Assembly (NCBI GenBank): GCA_032622095.1
Contig: CP136067.1
Span: 126,001 to 190,000, forward strand
DNA length: 64,000 nt
DNA from: Siphonodentalium dalli
Lineage: Eukaryota; Mollusca; Scaphopoda; Gadilida; Siphonodentaliidae
Direction of reading: 5' to 3'
Below, in pieces: positions 1-12,219 of this stretch. Below the pieces are notes generated by a model. That model saw only the letters and a program-made list of their open reading frames with translations, ran no database searches and was not told where the DNA came from. The position numbers were made by a program, and so were the translations under genes. How positions within the stretch are numbered: the first letter of the stretch is position 1; every line of letters begins with the position of its first letter.

Positions 1-2257
1 CAAATTATGGTGAATTAAATCATCTTCCGAGACAAACAACAACAATCTTAGACACCCAGTCTAAAGACAATCAGCAAAATGTGAAGGCTGAACACATTGT
101 ATTTGTATAGATACACGGGTGTGTCACGCAGGCAGGTATTCAGGCATGAGAACAGAGATTGCGAAGACAACTCTGTGAAGACATAATTCAGGTCACAATG
201 CTGTCCAATGGGTTCGACCAAGATTTTATGGACTTGTATAAACCAATCAAACGCCACAGGGGCGTGATATATTTGGTCTATTGTCAAAACTCAATCTATA
301 TTCATATGATATTGTTGAGTTTTCGTTAAAAGTCTCCAACTGGTCTGTTACTACATGTATACTATGCAGTAACATATTCGGTGATTCAGCGAGGTGACGT
401 TATAAAGTCAATTGGAAAAATGATAATCATAGTCTCATTGTGTATGCATGTGATAGACACATTAGTCATTGACATGTAGTGTACAGTTATACCAAGGGCC
501 TATAGTGTGGATCTGGATGCACGTATACGTAATCATTATAGATATCATAACTTTCAAGTAGTGTTTCTTTGGTTACGTTATCAGCACATGAACACGTGGT
601 TTTCATAATCAATTCAAAACACGTGGGCGTGATGGTACGACTTTACCCATGATAATTTTTAAATGGAATCACATTACGCGTAGTTGCATGGTCTGCTACT
701 TTAAAGGTTTAGGGGAGGTTTATATTAGAAACACCTCGCGGATCATAATTAGCATCGATCGCTGGTGTTAATGATATACATTGGTACACTTCGTTCCGAT
801 CCAAACGAGCGCAATGATTTTCTAATCACAGGCAATAACATGATTTGGAAAAATTGTTGGGGAATTATAACCCTGCCTTGTTGATATGCGATCTACACAA
901 ATATGGGATATCCGGTTTAAAAACAGTTTGTGTACAGATTTTTATTCAGCGATTGTTTTCCAATTCTGTTCCACTAAGGAAACGGAACGAGCATTGAAAT
1001 TCGCCGGTGACTTTACCAAAAATGATCATGTGAAAGTAGGGCAAAAAGAGTTCAGAGGGTATCATACTGGACTACCCGAACTTTAAACTCTTTGGCGACA
1101 AGTTCAGAAGAGCGTGTTCCGATTAGTGTGTCTCAATATCGGGAGGCAGACATCAGAAACCAACTACAGTTATATCAAAAATACTATAGTCCATTTCATA
1201 TTATCACGCTGTCCGACGCACATGTATTGTATTAAAATTTCATTTAGAATTCTGAAATCTTCTGCAAAAACTAATTCCAGAAAATAGTTGGGATACTTTG
1301 GTTTTACAGCAGAGTTGGCCTGGTCTTAAAATGGAATGTGACCGGGACATTTTCATAATGAAAGAATATTAAACTGAGTTAGTTGGAAGGAAATCGAGAC
1401 CAGTAAATCATATTTCTCTGTTCTTCACACATGGAGAATGTTGTCGACAGAAACATTCTTTATGAATGAATTCTTTCACTCAAGGTTTCGTTTATGGAAT
1501 ACGAACTTTCATTATGTGTGGTCAAATCGTATACTTGCATTATTCCTTCCTGAAGACAGCATATGTATTATAACCTAAACACCAACAATTAACTCTGAAT
1601 ATAGTGCAGGGTGAGGTATATATCCAGGTACTTGACTGGAATTTTTGCATCCTCCTATCCTGTAAGGCCTACATGTGATTTAAATTGTCTACAGTCCATA
1701 TTGACTGAGAATCATACAACAAAATGCTTGAAGGAATTCTCTCAATATGGAATGTTTGTCATACACAATCACATGTGCATATTTGGGACAGGATAGGGTC
1801 ACATGCATATTAATGGTGTTTATCCAACACTGCATTCACACAATATTGCAGAGGGAACCAGCTTCTTATTTCTCGGTCAAGCGCCAAGTCACTATAATGA
1901 CAAAGGCAAGTGGGTTTCACTGGACAGGACTGAGATTTAACAGGCCTTAAAAATACATCAAACTTGTGTGAGAATCAAAATATAACTTTTCTATACCGCG
2001 AATCAGCTGATTTTATGCAAATCATGCTAAGATTGGTGATTCTGATTCTCGTCAGAAGTTAAGCCTGAAGATCATATGAGATCAACTTCATGTACACCAT
2101 GGGGGTTGAACGATTTCTCAGTAACATATTATTTTGAGGACATGAATGCTGTATTTCAACAAATACAGACATTAATTTTCAAACATGTCAGGCAGGACTA
2201 ATCATGGTCTATCACATACATGTATATACACTGATTTTATAGTCGGGTAAAATAGGT
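1..2257. repeat. Tandem duplication, unit A (about 2.9-3.0 kb period)
   Basis: This stretch is repeated, diverged, at about 2940-5258. Blocks line up in order: the 'cagtctaaagacaatcagc' block at 59 and 2980, the 'gttgagttttcgttaaaag' block at 313 and 3180, the ETERAL-encoding block near 990 and 3845, and 'ggttgaacgatttctcagt' at 2105 and 5125. The offset drifts from about 2.92 to 3.02 kb because of indels. Open frames here are short, and the corresponding frames in the two copies differ in length and reading, so I do not read it as protein coding. The left edge of the unit lies at or before base 1. The function is unknown. Confidence 0.85.
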
Positions 2258-2960
2258 TTTACTTCATAACTTCCTTTATAATATTTCGGTCAGAATTATT
2301 CCCTTCTAGCATAATAAACTCGCCTGTGGTGGATCGTAGCAAAACCATCCAATCAGATTAAAGCAATTTAATCGCCCCACAGCTTGTGAGTGGACCATTC
2401 CACTATATCACACTTTCATTTTCTGGCGCCTATAAGACGCACGCCTGTTATTTTCGCTGTGTTTAACATGGCTAAAATATTTTATTGCTGATTGTATGGG
2501 GCTTTTGATTTCGTAACAGATTTAATAGTTCTGTTTTCTACGAAAAATTTTCGACGCCATGGCATCGAAAGGATTTACATTCAGTGCCTTTGACTTGTGT
2601 GAAAGTAATTGGAACATGTTCGATATTTATATCGAATGTCTATAGACACCTAGCCTATAGAGACATACAGCAATGTTAGGCTGTTATAATGTCGAACTCT
2701 CCTATTCGGAAACTGAATAATGGCCGAAGGAGATATACCCCATATATATAGCGGCATGCACGGCCGGCGATTTATATGATGGTATAAACAAAATCGTCTC
2801 TCAAGAGACATACAGCTAATATGGTAGGCTGTTAATGGGTCACGTACTCTATCCTTTTCGGACATTGAATAATAATTATTATGCCGAGGGAAATATAACC
2901 ATAGCGGCATGCAAAGCCGACAAATTATATGATGAACAAAATTCGTCTTCCGAGACAAAA
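2258..2960. repeat. Spacer with a 150-bp tandem duplication
   Basis: This spacer separates the two large duplicated units. Its second half (about 2660-2808 and 2809-2960) is a two-copy tandem repeat of about 150 bp. Both copies carry 'agagacatacagc', a 'gttaggctgtta' block, 'cggaaactgaataat' or its variant, and 'tagcggcatgca' before an 'aattatatgatg' or similar end. The window start (1-36) resembles the end of this short unit, which suggests the whole arrangement continues to the left. Nothing else is recognised at 2258-2650. Confidence 0.65.
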
Positions 2961-5258
2961 AAAAAAAAACTTAGACACTCAGTCTAAAGACAATCAGCCA
3001 ATTGTGAAGGCTGAACACATTTTATTCGTATAAACACATGGGTGTGTCACGAAGGTCAGTAGTATTCAGACACGAGAACAGAGATTGCGAGGAAGACTCT
3101 GTGAAAACATTATTCAGGTCACAATGTCCAATAGGACCGACCGAGATTTTATGGACTCTATCTATATTCATATGATATTGTTGAGTTTTCGTTAAAAGTC
3201 TCCAACTGGTCTGTTACTACATGTATACTATACAGTAACATAATTCGGTGATACAGTGAGGTGATGTTATAATACAGTCAATGGGAAAAATGATAATCAT
3301 AGTCTCATTGTGTATGCATGTGATAGACACATTAGTTATTGACATATAGTGTACAGTTATACCAAGGGCCTATAGTGTGGATCTGGATGCACGTATACGT
3401 AATCTTTATAGATATCATTCCTTTCGAGTAATGTTTTCTTGGTTACGTTATCAGCACATGAACACATGGTTTTCATAATCAATTCAAAACACGTGCGCGT
3501 GAAGGTACGACTTCACACATGACAAGCTTTAAGTGAGATCTCATACCGCGTAAGTGCATGGTCTGCTACTGTCATTAGGTTTATGGTAGGTTTATATTAG
3601 AACCACCTCGCGGATCATAATTAGCATCGATTGCTGGTGTCAATGATATACATTGGTTCACTTTGTTACGATCCAAACGAGTGAAAAGATTTTCTAATCA
3701 CAGGTGATAGCCTGATTTGGGAAAATAGAACCCGGGCCTTAATGTTGGTATGCGATCTACACATACGGGATAGCCGGTTTAAAAACAGTTTCTGTACAGA
3801 TTTGTATTCCGCGATTGTTTTTCATTATCTGTTCCGCTAAGGAAACTGAACGAGCATTATACAATCGCGGACAAATTACAATAAAAAATGATCATATGAA
3901 AGTCGCGCAAAAAGTGTTCAGAGGGTTTCATAATACATGGACTGCCCGAACTTTAAACTCTAACAAGTTCAGGGGAGCGCGTTCATATAGGTGTGTCGTA
4001 ATATCGGACGACACACCATCAGAAACCAACTGCAGTTATATCAAAAATACTATAGTTCGTTTCATATTAGCACACTATCCGACACACGTGCGGTATCTAG
4101 AATGATTCGTTGCGTCTACAGGGTCGGTTCCAAGAATAATTTTCAAAACGAAAACCCTTGCATCTAGTACCAGTTGTGTATACAGGTATATGTGAAAGGG
4201 GGTTCCCTCATTTGTATTACATTCATTTGTTAAATATAAAGAACATTTTGTATTAACAATTCATTTCGAAATCTGAAATATTCTGCACAAACTAATTCCA
4301 GAAAATAGTTGGAATTTTTTTTTTACAGAAGAGTTGGCCTGATATCAAAATGGAATGCGACCGGGACATTTTCGTAATGAAAGAGTATTACCACTGTGTT
4401 AGTGGGAAGAAAATCGAGACCAGTAAATCATATTTCTGTTCTTCACACATGGAGAATCTTGTCGACAGAAGCGTTCTTCTTGAATGAATTCGTTCAATCA
4501 AGGTTTCGTTTATGGAATACAAACTTTCATTATGGATGGTCAAATCATATACTTACATGATTTATTCCTGACGACAGCATGTATTATACATAAACACCTA
4601 CATATAACTGAATATAGTGCAGGGTGAGGTATATATTACAGGTACTTGACTGCAATTTTTTGTTTTTTCCTATACTGTGAAGCCAACATGTGAATAAAAT
4701 TGTCTATCGATCCATGACTGAGAATCATACAACAAAATGCTTGAAGGAATTCTCTCAATATGGAATGTTTGTCATACACAATCACAAGTGCATATTTTTG
4801 ACAGGATAGGGTCACATGCATATTAATGGTGTTGACCCAAAACTGCATTCACAAAATATGGCTGAGGAAATCAGTTTCTTATTTCTCGATCAAGCACCAA
4901 GTCACTATAATGCCAAAGGCAAGTGGGTTTCAATGGACAGGACTGAGATCTAACAGGCCTTAAAAATACATAAAACTGGGGTGAGAATCAAAATGTAACT
5001 TTTCTATACATCGAATCAGCTTATTTTATGCAAATCATGCTAAGATTGGTGATTCTGATTCTCGTCAGCAGTTAAGCCTGAAGATCATATGAGATCAACA
5101 ACATGTACATGTAGAACATGAGGGTTGAACGATTTCTCAGTAACATATTATTTTGGGGACATGAAGACATTAATTTTTCAAACATGTCAGACAGGAATAA
5201 CCATAGTCGATCACATACATGTACCTGCATATACCATGATTTTATATTCGGGTAAAAT
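2940..5258. repeat. Tandem duplication, unit B
   Basis: This is the second copy of the unit at 1-2257, diverged by scattered substitutions and indels. An open frame at 3815-4105 corresponds to 886-1086 in unit A, but the two predicted peptides agree only in a short ETERAL/VFRG stretch and then shift frame. That argues against a conserved protein. After about 5258 the similarity stops. Confidence 0.85.
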
Positions 5259-5575
5259 AGGTCTATCACTCAAGATTTGTGACAACAGTACTTCCAAAAA
5301 TCAAAGAGGACCACGTGTACATGTTCACCTGAGTGTTAAACTATACAAAGTGCTTATTCAGTCGTCATTTCATAACTACATCAGAATCATAATCATTCTG
5401 ACAAAAGAAATTTAAAGAGATTAATCCAGGGATATGTTAGGCGGAAAGGGCATGACAATACAATATTCCAGATATTATGCTGGTGGTAACACCTAAAAGG
5501 GGCACTCTGAATGGATTGTGTTATTTCTGCTGCCCTTGATCAACCAACACAATGGACATTATGCTTTTTAGCTCA
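5259..5575. other. No feature recognised
   Basis: AT-rich sequence between the unit B duplication and the first GTCC-microsatellite repeat. I see no supported gene or structured repeat here. Confidence 0.5.
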
Positions 5576-5657
5576 CCGGAGACTTTGTCATCACTATAGT
5601 CATCACTCCACGTCCATCGTCCGTCCGTCCGTCCGTCTGTCTGTCCGTGTTAACTAA

Positions 5658-6137
5658 TGACTACTTATGTGGCTAAGATTGTGTAAAATGGATATTTATG
5701 TGCATAACTTCCGTTGCGTGGCTAGCCACGTAACAGCTTTCAGATGGACGTTCTAAAATGATCTATAAGGCCTAATCAGCTTATTTAATTTTGTAGTCAC
5801 TCAAAATTTGGAAAAAAAAAGTCCATCGATTTAGACATCCATGACCCATCAATAGGAGATGTCGGACACTGACAAGACATTTATGTGGCTAGCCACCCAA
5901 TCACGGACCTGTCAGTTTCTCCTATTCCACTGTCCCAGTTGCTGTGAGCAAGTTTTTGAGTTTTAATCAGCTTCTTCTGCTATAATTCCAACATGTTATG
6001 AATCCATAATCTGGAGTTTTATCACTATCTACTACTTGATAGCCACTTAAAATTTTATGGCTACTTGAGAAGCCACATAAAAACTAAAGCCACATTACCA
6101 TTTCTAGCCACATAGGTCGAAGCCACATATCTACCCA
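5658..6137. mobile_element. MITE-like inverted-repeat element in the microsatellite
   Basis: A 480-bp segment separates two parts of what looks like one GTCC microsatellite. Its ends are imperfect inverted repeats: TGACTACTTATGTGGCT at 5658 and AGCCACATATCTACCCA at 6121-6137. The inside is crowded with AGCCACATA/TGTGGCT words and two GTGGCTAGCCAC-type palindromes (near 5718 and 5886). I could not establish a target-site duplication, so the superfamily is unknown. Confidence 0.55.
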
Positions 6138-6939
6138 TTTGTTGGTACGTCCGTCTGTCTGTCCGTCCGTCAACTTTTTAAAAAACATCTTCTCCTCTTA
6201 AACCATCATACCGAATTGGTTCATATTTGGTGTGTATATTCCCTAGGTGACTCTCATTCAGATTTGTTCAAATGAGGTCACTGGGTCAAATAGTTGCGAA
6301 ACAAGGGCCATAATTCTATTCCTCCATAGTAATTCTTACAACAACTTCTTGTCCATAACCATTGGGCCAATTTAGCTAATATTTGGTATGGAGAGTCCTT
6401 GGGTGACTGGTGTTCAGATTTGTTCAAATGAGGTCACCCGGTCAATTAGTGGAGAAACCAGGGCCATAACTCATAGTGATTCTTACAATGACTTCTTCTA
6501 AAAAAATATTTGGCCGATTTAGCTTATATTTGGTACAGAGATACCTTGGGTGACTGGGGTTCAGATTTGTTCAAATGGGGTCACTGGGTCAAATAGGGGC
6601 AGGGACATAACTTTAAAAACAAAAAAATTAATTTTTGCATTTTGACCTTTAATTTCTGTTTAGGACACATCACAGCCTCATATTTCTTACCTAGATTTTT
6701 CTTAGCATGTTCTTCATCTGTATGGATTTTGGTATTGTTTATTTAACCCCTTCCACTCTTGTTTTGATATAGAATTCATCCAAGACAGGATTACTCAAAC
6801 ATTTTTCATCTGATCAACATCTGGTCACCTGATCCTCTTGCTGAATACTGCTTGCTTCAGACCAGTTTACCATCTGTCATTACAAGACATGACATTAGCT
6901 AAACAACTACAAGGAATAGTCCATTGTTCATTTCTCCAA

Positions 6940-7865
6940 GCCTGGACATAGTGTGTCTGACATTTGCAGAATGAAGTCCCCAGATGGTGAATTTAGTGTT
7001 GCTACCCCATACAACAGGCTAGCATCACCAAATACACCTCAGTTACCTTATTCTGCTTAGGCCTCATCTTCTGGGACAATTTTTTTTAAGACATGTTTTA
7101 AAATTTGAAAAAAGTGACACCATTATATATAACATCTGCAGAGTTATGAAACTTTACTCTTTAATGAAATTATGGAAACATTCCACCCTCCCCCACCCAC
7201 CCACCCCCTCCCATATGGCCCAGGCCCAACCCTGCCATCAACCAACATCCCTTCCAAGCCATATCACTTCTCAATTTATTACCACTTCTCACCACAGAGG
7301 CATATATATCTGTAAAGGTACAGGTCATTAATTATATAAACTGGCCAGATGACATGTATTATTCTAATCTAAACATATCTGTAGCAATTTAATGACTGAC
7401 ATTCAATGATACTGTGAATGGCTTTGATTTCTTCAAGTCTGGAAATAGTGTGTCTGACATTTACATAGTGAGGTCCCCAGATGGTGAATTTAGTGTTGCT
7501 ATTCCATACAGCATGCTAGCATCACCAAATACACCTGCCAGGGACCTAATTCTGCTTAGTCCTCATCTTCTGGGAAGTATCCTAAGTATCAAATTGACAG
7601 TTTGATTTAGTCACTTTTTCCACCTGTTCAGTTTCAATGTCCCCCTAATTTGCAGAAGATAAAATGCATAATTGAGGTGCTCAATGGGTGTGTATCACCA
7701 ACTTCAACTGTAGGACTTCAATTTGTTCCTAGGTTTTATTGGCCATTGAGGCCTAATCAGATTGAGGATGAATTTGGTGATGCTAGCCTGCCTTACAGAA
7801 TATTGTCATTAAATCCACATTTTTGGGACCTAATTCTGCAAATGTCAGACATCCTAATATCAGGC
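6940..7865. repeat. About 140-bp repeat, two direct copies and one inverted remnant
   Basis: 6947-7085 and 7444-7582 are direct copies sharing 'tagtgtgtctgacattt', 'gtccccagatggtgaattta' and 'gctagcatcaccaaata'. A third, partial copy at about 7770-7855 is inverted: it reads 'aatttggtgatgctagc' and ends 'gcaaatgtcagac'. The short open frames over these copies follow the repeat and are not taken as genes. A short G14 run lies at 7940-7953. Confidence 0.65.
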
Positions 7866-8247
7866 TTGGCCATTACATATTATTTTTTTAATCACCACTT
7901 ATCCAGATGAAATCATACGACTAATATTCAAAGAAAAATGGGGGGGGGGGGGGTGGTGGCTATATATTGGATTAATTTATCTTCTATCTGTCAGGCTTCC
8001 ATCCTTCTGCCTGTTGAGATGTCTATCCGTCCATCTATCAACAATTGATTTCTTCTCCATATTAAAGATGGAATGTGTTTATATAGTTCAGTGTGCATGT
8101 TCCCTAGGTGTCTCACAATCAGATTTGTTCAATTAAGTTCATCACATCAAATACATGTAGGTGCGAAGCCAGGGCCATAACTCTTTCCCTCCATAGTAAG
8201 TCTTAAAACAGTTTTTTCCCAAGAACCATTAGGCATATATAGCTTAT

Positions 8248-9467
8248 TTTACCCCCTTTTTTTTAAAAAGGGAGGTATACTGTTTTGCACCTGTCTGTCC
8301 GTGCGTCCGTATGTCCTTCCGTCAATACGTCCGTCCAATGTCTGTTCATGTCATAACTTGAACAATAGTGCTCGGATCTCAATGAAATTAGGTTTGGATG
8401 TTCACTACTATGAGGCCATTAAATAGAGGGTTCCATCGTTTTGTTCGGATTTTCCATTCTAGAGTTATTCATCTTTGTTTATCTGGAAATGTTGAATTTT
8501 TGGTCCATCTGGTGTCTGTTCATGTCATAACATGAACAGTAGTGCTCGAATCTCAATGAAATTTGGTATGGATGTTCACTACTATGAGGGAATTCAATAG
8601 AGGGTTCCTTCGTTTTGTTCGGATTTCCATTCTAGAGTTATTCATCTTTGTTTATCTGGAAATGTTGGCTTTTTGGGCTGTCTGGTGTCTGTTCATGTCG
8701 TAACTTCAACAGTTGTGCTGGGATATCAATGAAATTTGGTATGGATGTTCACAACTATGAGGGCATTCAATGGAGGGTTCCATCGTTTTGTTCGGATTTC
8801 CATTCTAGAGTTATTCATTTTTGTTTATCTGGAAATGTTGGCTTTTTGGGCTGTCCGGTGTCTGTTCATGTCATAACTTCAACAGTTGTGCTGGGATATC
8901 AATGAAATTTGGTATAGATGTTCACAACTATGAGTGCATTCAATGGAGGGTTCCATCGTTTTGTTCGGATTTCCATTCTAGAGTTATTCATCTTTGTTTA
9001 TCTTGAAATGTTGGCTTTTTGGTCTGTCTGGTGTCTGTTCGTGTCGTAACTTCAACAATTGTGCTGGGATCTCAATGAAATTTGGTATGGATGTTCACTA
9101 CTATGAGGACATTAAAAAGAGGGTTCCATCGCTTTGTTCGGATTTCCATTCTAGAGTTATTCATCTTTGTTTATCTGGAAATGTTGGCTTTTTGGTCTGT
9201 CTGGTGTCTGTTCGTGTCGTAACTTCAACAATTGTGCTGGGATCTCAATGAAATTTTGTATGGATGTTCACCAAAATGAGGACATTTAATGGCATATTCA
9301 ACTGTTTTTTTTGTTTTTTTTTGTGCTATAGTTATTCATCTTCGTTTATATGAAAATGCTGATTTTTGGGTCTATCTGTCTGAGTATAGCAGTCATAAGT
9401 TATAGATATGCCCACACCAGGCGGTATGCCACTAGGGGGTATGTACCGGATGACAGTCCATCTCTTG
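8248..9467 (+). mobile_element. Helentron-like non-autonomous element with 173-bp core repeats (copy A)
   Basis: The element opens with a C-box (TACCCCCTTT, 8250), then a short palindromic A/T stretch, a GTCC-type microsatellite (8285-8335) and about 5.5 tandem cores. The core period is exactly 173 bp: 'aatgttg' starts at 8488, 8661, 8834, 9007 and 9180. It ends with a matching G-box (AGGGGGTATG near 9433) and 'tccatctcttgt'. It sits inside an older repeat core with no obvious target duplication, which fits a Helitron-superfamily element. The inverted C-box/G-box pair, microsatellite and central minisatellite match the published architecture of Helentron-associated and pearl-type elements. 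No Rep or helicase ORF is present. The open frames of 85, 61 and 85 aa are repeat-derived. Confidence 0.65.
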
Positions 9468-9560
9468 TATTTGGTATGGAGGGGCCTTGGGTGACTGGGG
9501 TTCAGATTTGTTCATGGGTCATTTTTAGGAAATGAGGTCCCCAGAGGGTGAATTGATATT

Positions 9561-11228
9561 ACTAGATGAATGGATCTCATATTCACCAATATGAATAGGG
9601 GTGATCTGTAGTGTTCCATTCGTAATTTAAAGGTAGATATTCACTGACCAACATGAAGCCTCTCTAGCCACATATTCTGTTTAGATCCACTTCTTTTAAA
9701 GTTCTGACTGTTATGGTCTCAAAAGTTCCAGTCTTATCAGTCTTTGCAGTCTGGTGAGCGACCCCACAGTCTTTGACTGTCTTGTTTTATTAACACCCCG
9801 AATCTTATTATTATATTTGCAAATACATTACCAGCCTTTATCTACTTTAGATATTCTTTCATTTGTGTTGACAATTTATAAAGGCATTCTGCCGACCGGC
9901 CGAAATTATAATTCAGCTAAGTTTGTTAAATTCTAATTTGCCTGAGTTTGCGTTATTTTAGCGTCGCGTGCAGGCAAGTACATATACATGCACCGGGTCC
10001 GTGCATGTACCGTATCTGCTCGACTACTACTAGGGAGCCACCCCAAACCATTATATTATAATGGGTATACCATAATCACTTACCATTAATGTCTAAACAC
10101 ACAATCGCATCTTATTATGAGGTAAATCTATTATGACGATTACTTTATATTTACTTTATTTAAAACGTGTAGATCTAGTCTTTTTTAATAACATATTTGA
10201 AATTCCCGCTACATTTAAAAAAAACAAAGTATTGCCATTATGTGTTTCCGTACTTTTTCTTAAATATGCAGGTATGTGTTTTATAAGTCGAAACCCCGTT
10301 CAATGCAGCCAATGCATCTTACATCACAGGTATGTCGCCAATGCTTTCAAGATATGGCCATGCGCACAATTTGCTCGTGAATCTTTTAGAAAATCCTCAA
10401 TTTCAACCTTTTGCAGAGGCACAACAACGTATGAGAGTAAGTAAAAAAACTGACAAACTTATATTTTTAACGATGTAGATGCGCAACGTGTCACTTAAAG
10501 CATCGGCTGCAGATGCAAAAACATTCTATAGGTACGACCGGAAGTAATTTTTGTTGATCTTGTTTGTTTTGTCGAAGTAATCGGACAATTTGCAAAAAGT
10601 GATAGTCAAATGTATCTACAATAGCTATATATGGCTATTGTAGCTGTATCTGGGAATTGCCCGACCCGATGATTGGGAGGAACGTACTTCAAAGATTGAC
10701 AAGAAGAAGAAAGTATTTGTGAATAACTTCATTTTTATTTTTCTATTAGATCACCTATTTTGGCACCAGGAAACACTTTTTGCCCATTGAAACTACTCGA
10801 GTTTCCGATATAGCATTCGGTTTAATGTATTTCAAATCGTTTGGAATTTTCCGGATTTCGCCAAAATCATTAGATTTATTGCATTGCATTGTCGCAATTA
10901 GTTCACCAACCAACAGATGTTCCTTCGGTTAATCCTCCATATACACTCAACGGTATAACTGTGATCCCTGACGTAATGCACATAGAAAACAAACTCATTT
11001 TTTCTAATTTATTTGTCCAAAATTGAAAAAATGGACAGACGATAAAATATCAGACCACGTGCTTTTTACCGGAAGTAAATATAACCGGTGTTCTTAAAAA
11101 TGTGACCGGTGAATAAAAAATAAGTCCCCATCACTAGCGTATTGAGGGAGGATTTTTTGTTTTGTTGAGATTGCGATAAATAGTTTTGCTGCAGCCTTGA
11201 AGCGGACTTTTAGTGATGCGGGCGTTAA
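9561..11228. other. No gene recognised; small palindrome
   Basis: Mostly unique-looking AT-rich DNA. A 103-codon frame at 10133-10444 has no recognisable motif and I do not support it as a gene. A 25-bp interrupted palindrome (TACATGCAC...GTGCATGTA) lies near 9985-10010. No repeat family member is recognised in the rest. Confidence 0.45.
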
Positions 11229-12219
11229 TTATACCCCCTTTAAAAAGTGGGTTAAACTGTTTTGCACCTATCCGTCCATACATGCGTCTGTGTGTGCGAC
11301 TGTACGTACGACCGTCCGATGTCTGTTCATGTCATATGAGGACATTAAATAGAGGGTTCCATCGTTTTGTTCCGATTTTCCATTCTAGAGTTATTCGTCT
11401 TTGTTTATCTGGAAATGTTGGCTTTTGCATGGTATGCCTGGTGTCAGTTCATGTTATAACTTCAACAGTTTTGATGGGATCTCAATGAAATTTGTATGGA
11501 TGTTCACAACTATGAGGACATTAAATAAAGGGTTTCATCGTTTTGTTCGGATTTTCCATTCTAGAGTTATTCGTTTTTGATTATCTGGAAATGTTGGATT
11601 TTTGGTCCATCTGGTGTCTGTAACTTGAACAGTAGTGCTCGGATCTCAATGAAATTTTGTATGGATGTTCACTACTGTGAGGGCACATGCAATAGAGGGG
11701 TCCATCATTTTTTTTCGGATTTTCTAGAGTTATTCATCTTTGTTTATCAGGAAATGTTGGCTTTTTGGTATGTATGCATGGTGTCTGTTCATGTCGTAAC
11801 TTCAACAGTTGCACCGGGATTTCAATGAAATTTGGTATGGTTGTTCACTACTATGAAGACATTAAAAAGAATCTTCCATCGTTTTGATCGGATTTTCAAT
11901 TCTAGAGTTATACATCTGCGATTATCTGGAAATGTTGGATTTTTGGTCCGTCTGGTGTCTGTTCGTGTCATAAATTGAACAGTAATGCTCGGATCTCAAT
12001 GAAATTTGGTATGGATGTTCACCATTATGAGGACATTTAATGGCACATTCAACTATTTGTCTTGTTTTGTTTTTTTGTTCTATAGTTATTCATCTTTGTT
12101 TATATGAAAATGCTTATTTTTGGGTCCATTTGTCTGAGTATAGCAGTCATATGTTTTTTATACCCACACTAGGCGGTATGTAACAAGGGAGTATGCACCG
12201 GACGACAGTCCATCTCTTG
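11229..12219 (+). mobile_element. Helentron-like non-autonomous element (copy B)
   Basis: This is a diverged sibling of 8248-9467 in the same orientation. It has the same C-box start (TATACCCCCTTT at 11230), a degraded GTCC microsatellite at 11270-11325, and the same core family (for example 'ggaaatgttgg' near 11410, 11587, 11750 and 11928). It has the same 3' arm: 'agtatagcagtcat', a tagged G-box region, and the terminal 'tccatctcttgt'. The cores vary more in spacing and sequence than in copy A. Confidence 0.65.

Larger units (their letters stand above)
5576..9560 (+). repeat. Composite interspersed repeat with GTCC microsatellite and about 150-bp cores, interrupted twice
   Basis: The repeat starts near 'tttttagctcaccggag', runs into a CCGT/CTGT microsatellite (5608-5648, resuming at 6149-6172), and then has tandem cores of about 147-157 bp. 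Each core holds 'tttggtatg', 'gggtgactgg', 'cagatttgttcaaatg' and 'gggccataact' motifs (starts near 6225, 6382, 6529, with a further copy at 8082-8247). The microsatellite is split by the MITE at 5658-6137. A later core is split by the element at 8248-9467: the core breaks at 'tatatagctta' and resumes at 'atttggtatgg' (9469). 6940-7860 contains a separate repeat. No coding capacity is seen. Confidence 0.7.

Noticed and set aside
8648-9251. Overlapping 61-85 aa frames as a small gene family
   Set aside because: They repeat with the 173-bp core of the Helentron-like element and end at each core boundary.
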